Origin: Malassezia japonica
Taxonomy: Eukaryota; Basidiomycota; Malasseziomycetes; Malasseziales; Malasseziaceae
NCBI RefSeq assembly: GCF_029542785.1
Contig: NC_083378.1
Location: 1-64,000 of the forward strand
Length of the DNA: 64,000 nt
Direction of reading: 5' to 3'
In this document: piece after piece, positions 40,138 through 50,338 of the stretch
Numbering within the stretch: position 1 is the stretch's first letter
How the letters are laid out: the number at the start of each line of letters is the position of its first letter
Program-made: the position numbers and the translations under genes
The notes under the pieces: model-generated
Database searches by the model: none
The model's input: only the letters and a program-made list of their open reading frames with translations
Told to the model about the DNA's origin: nothing

Positions 40138-42903
40138 CTATTTTGGATTGCTATAGAAGCCCAAGACACCGAAAATGTCGCGTGGCTCGACCTCGACACG
40201 GTGTGCGTTGGCACCGGGAGCAAATAGCTGGTTGGCTTCGTAGGCTTGCACAGAAGAGTTGCGCGTCCCGACGGTAATGTGAGGCGTTCGGCCACGTTCT
40301 TTCAAGGACCCCTCGGTGACTTCGGGAAGCGCCGCAGAGCGCATAGATCCGATTTCGAGCGCCATTACGCGCTCGTTCCATACAAGGGCCGTGACACGCA
40401 TAGTATACGTTGGGCGCTCGACCGTGTTGCGAATCGAGATCGGGTACAACGTATCCCATAGCGCATTAGCCTTTTCATCTGCATCGCCACGGTGCACGAC
40501 CGTGATGTGCTGACGGCGGGCGACGCGGCCGTTGCGCCTCATCGCCTTCAAAAGCTCCGCGGCACTCTCCCGGACATTTTCGGGGAGCATGCCAATGCAC
40601 TGTTCAGCAAACTCGGCTGCATCCGTGTGTGCAAAGATGCCAATGTACGACGACGGAAGGACCTTGGTCGGGTCCTCACGCACGACATCCGGCAGCGCCT
40701 TTTTTGTCGACGGCGAGTAGGTACGTGCCTGCTCCAGCGCAGACTCGATCGCCGCGTCTTCCGGCATCGGCAGATCGAGCATGGGGCACAGCACCGAGAG
40801 GACACGCCGCAGTGCCTCGTCGAGCGATTCGTGCAGGTCCATCCAAATCACCTCGGTGAACTGGTCGTCCGAGGCACCGAGGCTGCCCTCGCCGTCGGTC
40901 AGCCCTTGGAAGGCCTGCATTTCCTTGAGGAAACGCGTGAGGATGGAATCGTACTGGAACGGAGCATCCCTGTCCTCGACACGAATGCACTGGTGGCGCT
41001 CTCCGCGATCAATGATGCGCGAGGCACAGACGTGCTGCACGGCCGCATGGGGCATGCCGTCGAGACGCCAGGCGAGCGCGACCAGGCGGATGCGCGGCCC
41101 CTGCTCGCCGGACTTGGTCGGCCCGCTGATGCGGCGCACAACATCCACAATCTCGTCACGGTGCTTCAACAGATGGTTGTTGCGGTCAGCAATCACCACG
41201 TCGTTGCTCTCCAGCGCCATTTGCACGTTGCTCAAAAAAGCGGGGCCGGTGCGCTTGTTCATCACATTGTCGCTCTGGGTATGGGCCCACGGAAAAAGGC
41301 GCGAAAGGGCGACGCCGAGCGCCGTCTTGCCACATCCCGGCACAGCCATAGGGACAATGAGTGTCTTGCCAAATGGCCGGTCATCGAGACGCAGATCGCG
41401 CGCGGCTGAGGCGCCTCGCCCACCGACGTTGGTCAGCTCCGCCTTGCCTTGGGGCGTCTCGAGGTAGGCCAGGAAACGCTCACGGAGCCCAATGATACCG
41501 TGGCCTTCATTGAAAGCAGCGAAAAGCTCCGGCTCGGCCGCGACGCCACGCTCCTCGTTGCCATAAAGCAGGTCAAAGCACCATTGCACGTAGAGCCAAG
41601 TCTCTTTGCGCAGCGAGCGTGGCGTCGGAGGCGCCGGGGGAAGAAGGCCTGCAGCGCGGTCCGCCTTGGCCTTGGCCTGGGTCTTTTGTTGCACCTTGCG
41701 CTCCGCATTCCTTTGGACACGCTTGAGCTCTTTTTTGCTAATGAGCCCCTCTTCAAATTTGCGCGTCGCCTCGAGGATGGCCGGCGAAGGCGTCATGTCC
41801 TGGTCTTTTTCGGGCACCGGCTCTTCTAGCGATACCTTTTCCAGGGCCTCGGTAGGAGGGTGCGCCGCCGTCCATGCGGTATGGTCGCGGATCATCATCC
41901 GCGTAAGCTCGCGCCAGTCGCGGTACATCAAGTACGGCTCGTCAAACTTGATCTTGTAGAACCACGTCTGGCCCGGCGCGTACGGCGGCGAGACCACGTC
42001 TGCGTTCGGCGCCGAGGGCATCGTCGTACGTACGACGAACCCCTCGATGGGCTCGCCGTGCAACGAGCCCGTCTTGCCGACCTCTTTAGCGAATGCGTTG
42101 ACCTCGTCCAGCGTGGCAAACGTGCGGAAGCGCACCGGCAAAAACCCGTAGGTCTCTGCAAAAGCGTTCACCTCCTCCATAGGGCGCGTCGCAAAGTCGA
42201 CCGCGTTGGCATTCAAGCCGTGTAGGTGCAGGCCGGAACGCTCCTGGGAATACGCGAGGACGTGCTCCTCAAATGCATCGTCACATAGCTCCATTACCGC
42301 CGTCTCATTGCGGTCCCAGAGATCCCGTGCCAGGTCCTCTTCTGTCTTGCTGCTGCGCTCGAGGTGGCGCAGGAGCCAGGTGCGGCCCATTTCCGAATGA
42401 CTCACCTTTTCGTCTTCGTCCGGGCGGCTTCCGATCGCGTGCTTGGATGTCACCAGCAGGCGTGCAGGCGTGAGCGCCGACACAAAGATGATACATCCAT
42501 TCTCCTTGTACGACACCACGTACGGCCCTTGGGAATAGGCCGCAATCGCTGCGGGCTGCGTCCAGGCGAGCTCGCCGACATTAAAAAACTTGTCGTACCC
42601 ACGCACGACAATGCGCTGGTGCACGCCGTCGTCCTCAGTGACCTCTTCGGTAAAGAGGCCCCGGGCGAGCGTCGGGAGCTCGTCGCGGTCCTGGCTAAAC
42701 TGCCGGAACGCGTATTCCTGTGTGCGCCACGAGAGAATCGTGTGGTTCTTTTCGTCTTCGCCTTGCACCGTATACAGCGTCGACCGCACCAGTGGCTTGG
42801 AAGACCCTGAAAGGGCAGCAGTGTGCAGCGCGCCGACCATCCGGTCCGCCGCCTTATCTACACCCCGCACCCTGGCCATGCCTGATCCGACCGTGGTAGT
42901 CAT
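40138..42903 (-). CDS. TRL1: Fungal tRNA ligase, Trl1-like, 921 aa
   Basis: Single exon, ATG at 42903. Three domains in order: N-terminal RNA ligase with the nucleotidyl Lys in SYKENG (Lys133) and EGFVVR near residue 287; polynucleotide kinase with P-loop VPGCGKT (residues 521-527); and C-terminal cyclic phosphodiesterase with two HxT motifs (QHITVVH, PHITVGT). Length and order match yeast Trl1. It heals and joins exon halves of intron-containing tRNAs and HAC1-type mRNA. The tRNA-Arg(TCT) with an intron at 58906-59003 is a natural substrate. Divergent from the next gene with only 34 bp between start codons. Confidence 0.93.
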   Translation of the reverse strand: MTTTVGSGMARVRGVDKAADRMVGALHTAALSGSSKPLVRSTLYTVQGEDEKNHTILSWRTQEYAFRQFSQDRDELPTLARGLFTEEVTEDDGVHQRIVVRGYDKFFNVGELAWTQPAAIAAYSQGPYVVSYKENGCIIFVSALTPARLLVTSKHAIGSRPDEDEKVSHSEMGRTWLLRHLERSSKTEEDLARDLWDRNETAVMELCDDAFEEHVLAYSQERSGLHLHGLNANAVDFATRPMEEVNAFAETYGFLPVRFRTFATLDEVNAFAKEVGKTGSLHGEPIEGFVVRTTMPSAPNADVVSPPYAPGQTWFYKIKFDEPYLMYRDWRELTRMMIRDHTAWTAAHPPTEALEKVSLEEPVPEKDQDMTPSPAILEATRKFEEGLISKKELKRVQRNAERKVQQKTQAKAKADRAAGLLPPAPPTPRSLRKETWLYVQWCFDLLYGNEERGVAAEPELFAAFNEGHGIIGLRERFLAYLETPQGKAELTNVGGRGASAARDLRLDDRPFGKTLIVPMAVPGCGKTALGVALSRLFPWAHTQSDNVMNKRTGPAFLSNVQMALESNDVVIADRNNHLLKHRDEIVDVVRRISGPTKSGEQGPRIRLVALAWRLDGMPHAAVQHVCASRIIDRGERHQCIRVEDRDAPFQYDSILTRFLKEMQAFQGLTDGEGSLGASDDQFTEVIWMDLHESLDEALRRVLSVLCPMLDLPMPEDAAIESALEQARTYSPSTKKALPDVVREDPTKVLPSSYIGIFAHTDAAEFAEQCIGMLPENVRESAAELLKAMRRNGRVARRQHITVVHRGDADEKANALWDTLYPISIRNTVERPTYTMRVTALVWNERVMALEIGSMRSAALPEVTEGSLKERGRTPHITVGTRNSSVQAYEANQLFAPGANAHRVEVEPRDIFGVLGFYSNPK

Positions 42904-42937
42904 TGGAAAAAAAGGTACAGCTGACTAAACCACGACC

Positions 42938-43753
42938 ATGTCGGAGCGGCGATCGGACGCGAGCAGCAGCCGTCACGAACGCAGCGAGCGCAAAGAGTAT
43001 AGTGAGCGCATGCGTGACCATGATGAGCGCCGCAGTGAGCGCCGTGAGGACCGGCACCGCGACAGGGACCGCTACGACGACCGCCGCGAACGGCACGAAC
43101 GGCACGAACGTCGCGAGCGGTCGGAGCGCGAACGCCCTCGGGACGACCGCCGCGAGCGGCACGACCGCGAACGCGCACACCGTTCGCGGTCGCGCTCGCC
43201 TCGGCGTGATGGGCCGGGCGAGGCGCCGGCCGCGCAGCCGGGCCCCGTCTTTGAGCGCTCGGGGCTTCTTGCGAAAGAAAGCAACAGCATGAATGGCGTC
43301 GCGCTCAAGTACCACGAGCCGCCCGAGGCGCAGCGCCCAAAGTCGAGCTGGCGCATGTTTGTCTTTAAAGATGGCAAGGAAGTTGGTACGTTTTTTCATG
43401 CTAATCCAGACATGCTCGTGCTCGGCCGGCAGTCCTGCTACCTCTTTGGCCGCGACCGCACGGTCGCCGATATCCCCATTGAGCACCCCTCGTGCTCGAA
43501 GCAGCACGCGGTGATCCAGTTCCGCCAGGTCACAAAACGCAACGAGTTTGGTGACGAACGCCGCTACATCCAGTACGTCTCTATGCTCACCAGACCCTTT
43601 TTGATTGATCTTGACTCGGCGAACGGTTGTACGGTCAACAACGAAGAAGTGCCCAAGTCGCGCTACTATGAAATTCGCTCGGGCGACACGGTCCAGTTTG
43701 GCGCAAGCAGCCGCGAGTACGTCTTGCTGGACGAGGCGGCCGCGCCGTCATAG
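42938..43753 (+). CDS. FHA-domain protein, SNIP1/Pml1 type, 256 aa, two introns
   Basis: Exons 42938-43385, 43410-43572 and 43594-43753. Introns are 24 nt (43386-43409, GCTAAT branch site) and 21 nt (43573-43593, GTACGT donor, CTCAC, CAG). Both are multiples of three, so the unspliced frame is open, but splicing gives KEVDMLVLGRQSCYLFGRDR and IQPFLIDLDSANG, as in SNIP1. The first ~100 residues are Arg/Glu/Ser-rich (splicing-factor-like); the rest is an FHA domain (GR, SCSKQHAVIQFR, NG). Homologs act in pre-mRNA retention and splicing (RES complex). Confidence 0.85.
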   Translation: MSERRSDASSSRHERSERKEYSERMRDHDERRSERREDRHRDRDRYDDRRERHERHERRERSERERPRDDRRERHDRERAHRSRSRSPRRDGPGEAPAAQPGPVFERSGLLAKESNSMNGVALKYHEPPEAQRPKSSWRMFVFKDGKEVGTFFHANPDMLVLGRQSCYLFGRDRTVADIPIEHPSCSKQHAVIQFRQVTKRNEFGDERRYIQYVSMLTRPFLIDLDSANGCTVNNEEVPKSRYYEIRSGDTVQFGASSREYVLLDEAAAPS

Positions 43754-43773
43754 ATTAGTCAGCACATACCACG

Positions 43774-44525
43774 ATGCCGTACCGCATTGAATACGCGTCG
43801 ACCGGGCGCGCGTCGTGCCACGGCCCGAAGCCGTGCGCGGGCTCCAAGATTGAGAAAGGACAAGTACGCCTCGGCACCTTGACCGAGATCCAGGGGCATA
43901 GCGTACGTACTTTTACTCACGCAGTCCATGCTCTGGCGGCACTGGGGATGGTACGTGTCGCGTGACTCACACAGCACGACGGAGCGCGTCCTGTCGAATA
44001 TCAAGAAGGAGGTCGAGGACGATGCAAAGGAGCTTGTGCGTGCATTGACTTATGCAGGATGGATTTGAGACGCTCGAGGCGGCCGACCAGGCGTCGGTGG
44101 AGGCGGCCTTTCAGCTGAATCACCTCCGTGATGAGGACGTGACGCCGTGCTTGCGCGAGAAGGAAGAGGAGAAAGAACATGATCAGGGCACGCCCAAGAA
44201 GGCGCCCAAGAAGCGGGCAAAGAAGGAAGAGGACGACGACGAGGAAGTCGAAGAGGGGGACGAGGAGGATACCAAGCCGAACCTGGACGACCTTCCCGCT
44301 AAGCGCGCACGCAAGCAGCCTGTCCGATATGCGCCATCGCCCAAGAAGAGGAAACGCACCAAGAAGGAGGACGACGAGGAGGAAGAGGAGGATGAAGAAG
44401 AGGATGAGGAAGAGGACTTTGGCGAGAGCGACGACGATAGCGACGCGTTCGATGAAGACGATGACGATGAGGACGACAACGACGACGACAACGATGAGGA
44501 AGAGGAAGAGTACGACGACGAGTAG
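43774..44525 (+). CDS. PARP-type zinc-finger protein with acidic tail, 227 aa, three introns
   Basis: Exons 43774-43902, 43925-43950, 43975-44035 and 44058-44525, with introns of 22, 24 and 22 nt. The second exon is only 26 nt. Splicing builds a PARP-type zinc finger: ASCHGPKPC, KIEKGQVRLG, then WRHWGCTT. A linker ELDGFETLEAADQ follows. The C-terminal half is basic patches (KKAPKKRAKKE, KKRKRTKKE) alternating with Asp/Glu runs to the stop. The finger binds DNA breaks in PARP1 and DNA ligase III; this protein has no catalytic domain. Proteins with this architecture occur widely in fungi. It starts 20 bp after the previous stop. Confidence 0.85.
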
Positions 44526-44631
44526 TCTGTAGCTTCGCACGTCCCTGCGCCATGGGCCTCCACTCTCCACCTCTGCCCGATGCACGGCCCATCACGTGCG
44601 TCCGTGCTACAAAAGGTTCTTCCACTTCACC

Positions 44632-47182
44632 ATGGGTGTCCTGGGCCTTACGCGCTGGGCAAGCGACAACGAACGACTTATTTCGAGCGAGCTTACGCTC
44701 CCTGTGCCACACAGCACTGGCACTGCGCTCGTCGACGGCGAGCCTGCGCAGCTGGAGGCAAAGGGCGACTGGCTCGTAATCGATGCGTGGGCGTGGGTAC
44801 ACTATGTCTGGCACTCGATGAACACGAACGTGTACCAGGGTGGCTCGTTTGTGGCCTTCCGTCTGCTGCTAGGCGCATGGATCGATACACTTCGGTACGT
44901 TGCACTACTGACGCAGCTCGGCTGGCTTCCACCTCGTCGTGGTGATCGATGGGCCGCGTCTGCACCAAAAGCTCGGTGCGGCGCTCACCCGCTCGCAGAA
45001 CTACGTGCGCCTGAACGCCAAGCTGATGCGTGCGGGCCCCAAGCTTCGCACAGACCACGAGTTTGAGCACGGCCGTATCCTCCCCCCCGGCCTGAGCGAG
45101 TGCCTCTTTAGCGTGCTCGATGCGTATGGCGTCGAGTGCCAGGTCGGCGCCGAGGAGGTCGATGCCGCTATTGCGCAGCTTGCCAACGAGCGTGAGGGCT
45201 ACGTGCTGAGCCGCGACTCGGACTTTTTGGTGCTGTGCGGCAATGCGCCGCAGTGCAAGGGCTACGTCCCCCTTGGCTCGATCGAGTTTATTGCACACGA
45301 GACCGGTGCCGGCCAGGCTGAGGCGCCGCCTGCAGATGACGACGACGGCTTCACGACCGTTGCGACCGCCAAGAGCAAGCGCGGCAAGAAGCAGCAGGCG
45401 GCGGCGAAGCTCGCCAACCTGCCGCATGTGCTCCGTGCGCCCGTTCTGCCCGCGCAGCGCGAGGCGCTGCGTGAGAGCGCGGTGCGGTTCCGGTGCTACT
45501 CGGCCTACCGCTGCGCGGCGCAGCTGCAGCTGCCGATGAACCTTCTGCCGATCTTTGCGGCGCTCGTCGGCACCGAGAACCGCTCGAGCGACCATGTCGA
45601 GCTGTTCAACACAGTCTTCCACGGCGTGTCGAACCGTATGCCGGTGATTGCCTCGCTGCTTGCGGAGCAGTACAATGCAATCAAAGGCGAAGACGAGTCC
45701 GGCGCCGAGCCCGCGGCCGATGCCAATGCCGGCGAGTTTGCGATCGATACGCGCGACCCCGTGCTGCGCCTTCTTTCGCGCACCTTTGACGCGTTGGTCG
45801 AGTACGGCCGCAAGCGCCGTGGTGCGCAGATCACCGTCTCGTGGGAGATGCGCCACAATATCGTGCACAACATGCATACCGTTGCGCTCTCGTACATGCC
45901 CGGCAGCGGCGACGAGGCAATCGACCGCTTCATGGCGCAGAGCGACGTCAAGGCGCTGAGCGTGTACCAGGATGCGTACTGGAAGCGCAACTTTGACCAG
46001 GTGATGGTCTCGGTGCTTCTCGAGCGTATCTACATTGCGCGTGTCTTCCTCGAAGAGCCCGAGGAGCCCGCGAGCCAGCGTGTGGTTTCGCGCCCGATGC
46101 GCAACCTCGTCTGGTCGGCTTTGCTGGCCGTGTGGCTCGCGGCGCACCCCGACGCGGCGGACCCCGAGCCCGAGCTGGTCGAGGAGATGGCCAAGGCATC
46201 GCTTGAAGGCAACGATGAGGTCGAGAACCTCGAGGCGGAAGAGGAGGATGATGACGAGGACAACGACGAGGACAACGACGAGGAAGATGATGATGAAGAG
46301 GAAGAGGAAGAAGAGGAAGAAGAGGAAATCAACGAGGAGGATGCTGCGGCCGCGGCCGAGCAGGCCGCCATCGATGCGCGCCTTGCGTCCCTCCCCAAGA
46401 TCACGGAATACACACGTACCGAGTACTCTCTGCGCAAGGAAGAGGTGCCGATCCTCCCCGTCGCCGAGTTGCTCGACAACATTGCGAAGCGCACCGAGGC
46501 GCCGCTGTCGCCCCATCTGTCGAAGCTCATTGGCGAGCACCTCGGCGAGGATGCCGCGCCGATCTTTGTGCCCGACCTTGCCGAGGACGTGCGTGTGGAC
46601 ATGTGGCTCTATGCGCACCATGCGCTCGTCCCCGAGCTGCGCAAGCTGCCCGAGGACGTGTGGCCGATCGCGGCCGTGCTACGCTACGTCATTGTCGCGA
46701 ACCAGGAGCGCCTCGGCTCGATGCGCACCAAGCACAACTGGACGCAGCAAGAGGTCGAGGCCGCGGTGTACTCGGCGTGTGTCGCGCGCCGCCTGCACAA
46801 GGAGGCGAGCCTCGAGGAGCTCCAGGCGGTGACCGACGCCTACCCCAGCGGCTCGCCGCCGAACCGCTCCATTACGCTGAGCACGATGCTTGCCTTTGCT
46901 TTTGAGACGAGCGCGATGCTCACCCAGGCCCTTGTGCTCAAGCCGACCTTTGCAAACGCGCTGTACGAGCCGCCGCTCTTCCACGCGCGCCTCGGCGAGC
47001 AGAGCAACGAGGCGTGGGCCAAGTTTGAGGACGCCGAGCTCTACGAGCAGCTCCTCGCGGTCGTCCTGCACGGCCTCGAAACTCGCCTGGGCCGCACGCG
47101 CAAGGCTGTGCCCCCGGCGCAGCGCGCGCACGCGCCCCGCCCGCGCCGTCACCACGGCCTACTCGAAGAAACGATGCTGTAG
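44632..47182 (+). CDS. Asteroid-like PIN/XPG-domain protein, 842 aa, one 22-nt intron
   Basis: Exons 44632-44894 and 44917-47182 flank a 22-nt intron (GTACGT donor, CTGAC branch site, GCAG acceptor). The start MGVLGLTRW is typical of XPG N-terminal domains. WLVIDAWAWVHYVW and, after the splice, LVVVIDGPRL give the first metal-binding acids; EVDAAIAQLAN and VLSRDSDFLVL give the second set. This is the arrangement of the Asteroid family, which often keeps nuclease-like residues. A strongly acidic run near residues 510-545 and a long helical C-terminal region follow. The substrate is not known. Confidence 0.8.
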
Positions 47183-47216
47183 GATGTAGCCCGATCGCCC
47201 GATTCTCCCGACTACG

Positions 47217-49555
47217 ATGCAAGCTCCGCCCGCGCGGGCGTCTGCCGCCGGCGCGCCGTCGCAGTGGTACCGCCCCCCGTCGCCGGGTCTGTTCGAGAGC
47301 GTGGAAGAGGAGCTTGATGCGCTTACGCTCGACGATATCGACCCCACTGCGTACGGCGAGGACCGGACGCCGGTCGCATGGACGCCGACGATGCCGCCGC
47401 AGGACGACTCGGACGAGGAGGAGGTCGTCGCGCTCGACGAGGACGAGGAGGACATGCATGCCTCGGGCATCCCTGCAGCGCGTGGATGGTACCTGCACGC
47501 ACGGTACGTCTCCCTGCTCACACAGTGAATCTGAGACGGACGCGTTTCGCGAAAAGGTAATGAAAATGTTCCGCGACGTGCTCCAGCTGCCGGGCTGGTG
47601 CGACGACCAGGTGGACGAGGTGCTGCGCCCGCTCACGTACGAGTACCTTCACTTGAAGCGTATCGGCATCGCCATGACCAACGCCGTGTTCTTTGTGAGC
47701 TACCGTCCCCCGGGCGGCCCCTACTTTAGTGCGCCGCCCACGGTCCTCCTGCGCGTGTACGGACCAGGAAGCGAGGCGCTGCTTTCGCGCCGGACCGAGC
47801 TGCTGATTCTGCATACGCTCTCGAGTCTGTACGAGATCGGGGTACGTCGCCGTGCTCACCCAGCCGCATATTATGGGCACCTTTGCCAACGGACGCGTCG
47901 AAGAGTTTTACGAGTGCGACTCGATGAGCCTCGACCAGATGCGCGACCTCGGCACGACCAGCGAAAGCTCGGGTCAGTGGGTCGCGCGCCGTATGCGTGA
48001 GCTGCACGAGGTGCCGCTCGAGGTGATGCGCACCGTGCTCGACCAGGGCGACCTCAAGGCGCCGTCCACCAAGGGCTTTGGCCGGGGCATTGAGAACCAC
48101 ATTATGGCATCGAGCCACCGCCCACGCCGCCGTACGCGCGCCGCGCCGAACCAGACGCCGAGCGGGTTCGACGCGTCGAGCCCGCTGCAGAGCTACAGCT
48201 ACTTTGCGCATCCTAGCCCTGGCCTCATGACGCGCCACGCAAACGCGTCGACCATGTCATTTGACTCGCTCGCGACGAGCTACGACTCGGTCGCGAGTTT
48301 CGGCAGGACGCCGTCCGAGGCCGGCTCGCCGATCCGCGAGTGCAATGCGGACTTTACCATGTCGCCCCTCGCGCTCGGCCCGTCGAGCGCGCCGCCTGTG
48401 CGTGGCCCCAAGGCGCCGTACCCCGGTGTGTGGCGCCGCCTGAAGCGGTGGACGCGCGAGATTAGCAAGGTGATGGAGATGGTCAATGCGTTTCTTGCGA
48501 CGCCCGAAGGCGCGGCGATCACGCGCGCGCTGAACCTCCCCGCGCAGCTTCCCGTGTCCGTCGACGCGGAGCCGCGGCCCCCGCCTTGCACCGCACAGGA
48601 CCTGCGGTCCACGACGACCAACTTTAAAGACATGATGCTTTGTCTGCTGGCCGTCGACCTCCCCCAGCTGTGCCTCGAGGTGGCGCAGTACAAGCGGTAC
48701 GTACGTACGTGGGAGTCGCAGGAGGGCAAGAGCCGCCGTGTCTTTTGCCACAACGACTCGCAGTACGGCAACCTGCTCATGCTACGTGTCGACGAGAACG
48801 GGCAGCTGCCGCTCATGGCGTCTGGCATGCGCCGCGACGCGCCCGCGCCCAACTCCCCCCTGCTGCACACACCCGGCGGCCGGCGGCGCTCACGCTCGCG
48901 TGCGCGGTCCGCGCAGCCCCACCAGCGGCTAGTCGTGATCGACTTTGAGTACGGCAGCCCGAATCCCCGCGCATACGACATTGCGAACCACTTCCACGAG
49001 TGGTGTGCCGACTACCACGATGAGGCGAATCCCTGGAGCCTGCTTGGGCACGGCTCATACCCCACCCGGGCCGAGCGCCGCCGCTGGCTCACGGCGTACG
49101 CCGACCAAGGCCGCTGGCTCAAAGGACGCATGGGCGCCGCCAAGCTCGGCTCGCCCGAGTCGCTGCCCGCCGTGAGTGAGATGGCGCTCCCCCCCGCGGT
49201 GACGTCGGGCAGCGCGCCCGGTACCCCTGGCAGCCCCGGCAACCTGCGCGAGAATGCAGCGGCGGCCGAGGTCGAGCGCCTCGAGGAGGAAGTGTACGTT
49301 TGGTCGCCTGCGCCGCATGCCGTGTGGGGCATGTGGGGCGCGGTAATGAGTTGTGACGACATTGTGGCGTTGCTTGGCCGTGCGCGGGCGTGCGTCAAGT
49401 CGGTGGACGGGGTGCTGACATACTGCCCCCCCTCGCCTGCGGAGCAGGAAGCGATGGACAGGAAAGGCGCCGAGAGCTTTGACAACATGCGCTACTCGCT
49501 CGGCCGCATTGAGCTGTTCCGTAAAGAGCTGCGGGAGCGCCTGGCACATAGCTAA
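47217..49555 (+). CDS. Choline/ethanolamine kinase, 764 aa, two 22-nt introns
   Basis: Exons 47217-47503, 47526-47841 and 47864-49555; both introns are 22 nt (GTACGT donors, GCTCAC branch sites, CAG acceptors). An acidic N-terminal ~95 residues precedes the kinase. Conserved blocks: VFFVSYRPPG, LLRVYGPGSEALLSRRTEL, IMGTFANGRVEEF, the Brenner motif VFCHNDSQYGNLL (His497, Asp499), and the choline kinase motif VIDFEYGSPNPRAYDIANHF (Asp561). It phosphorylates choline or ethanolamine with ATP, the first step of the Kennedy pathway. It is larger than usual because of low-complexity inserts near residues 290-350, 520-550 and 640-690. It starts 34 bp after the Asteroid-like stop. Confidence 0.9.
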
Positions 49556-49581
49556 TGATTACTATCTTTTGGTGCCTCTAT

Positions 49582-49639
49582 GTCGTCACTAGGCCGAGGG
49601 CTGGGCGGCCGTCGTCACTAGGCCGAGGGCTTGGCGGCC
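49582..49639. repeat. 29-bp direct duplication across the TOM20 stop codon
   Basis: Two adjacent 29-bp units (49582-49610, 49611-49639) beginning GTCGTCACTAGGCCGAGGGC, with one mismatch. The inner unit contains the TOM20 stop codon and last codons; the outer unit is its 3' untranslated copy. Confidence 0.9.
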
Positions 49640-50244
49640 TCGTCCTTGGGTGCCTCGGGCTTGGTCTCCTCCTTGGCCTCCTCGGGCTTGGCCTCAGACT
49701 TGGCCTCCTCCGTGGTCTCCTTCTTCTCCTTGCCAGGGACCTCGTCGTCGACTTCGTCGAGGTTGCCACCGGCGCTCGAGCCGTTCAGGGCGGCGTCCTT
49801 GGTAATGAGCTGCATCAAAATTTCAAACACCTCCTTCGGCACAGCCTTCTGGTAGATCATCACAAGCTCCACTGGAGCGGGGTACACCTTCAGCGCGCGG
49901 AAGAAGGCGATGGCAGCAGGCACATTGTAGGCGGGGCCCTGCGCAAAGAGCGCCTCACCCGCGGCGACCTGCTCCATGAAGAACGCCTCCTTCTCCTGCA
50001 CACCCGAAGGGAGCACGCCGGGCGTCGAAGCATCCTTCACGGCCTTCTCAATGAGCAGCGCCTCCTCCTTCTGCGCCGCCTTTTGCTCGCGCTTGGCCGC
50101 CTTGGTCGACTGCTTGGACTGCTTGCGGAGGAGCTTGCGGAACTGGGGGTCGTTCCGCCTGCGGTAGTCAAAGTACACCGCGTACCCAACGGCAGCAACG
50201 CCGAGCGTAATACCAGTGTACGAGAGCGCAGTCGTGAGCCTCAT
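49618..50244 (-). CDS. TOM20: Mitochondrial import receptor Tom20, 208 aa
   Basis: The ATG at 50244 begins an N-terminal membrane anchor (ALSYTGITLGVAAVGYAVYFDY) followed by the basic RRRNDPQFRKLLRKQSKQ stretch. The central domain (FFMEQVAAGEALFAQGP, AAIAFFRALKVYPAPVELVMIYQKAVP) is the Tom20 receptor with its TPR-like groove that binds presequences at the outer membrane. The last 45 residues are Glu/Lys/Ala/Pro-rich repeats (KPEEAKEETKPE). Single exon. Confidence 0.92.
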   Translation of the reverse strand: MRLTTALSYTGITLGVAAVGYAVYFDYRRRNDPQFRKLLRKQSKQSTKAAKREQKAAQKEEALLIEKAVKDASTPGVLPSGVQEKEAFFMEQVAAGEALFAQGPAYNVPAAIAFFRALKVYPAPVELVMIYQKAVPKEVFEILMQLITKDAALNGSSAGGNLDEVDDEVPGKEKKETTEEAKSEAKPEEAKEETKPEAPKDEAAKPSA

Positions 50245-50338
50245 GGTTCAGGGCAATCGATCTGAGCCCTGTCGCAAAAGCTTCTCCCGATCACGTGCAG
50301 GTGCTTTGGCCACCGGCGCGGGGCGCTGTGGCTCAGGG

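Noticed and set aside
44693..46621. 642-codon minus-strand frame opposite the Asteroid-like gene
   Set aside because: Its composition (Leu/Arg/Val-rich runs opposite Glu/Asp runs) is a shadow; the plus strand has XPG motifs and a matching splice site.
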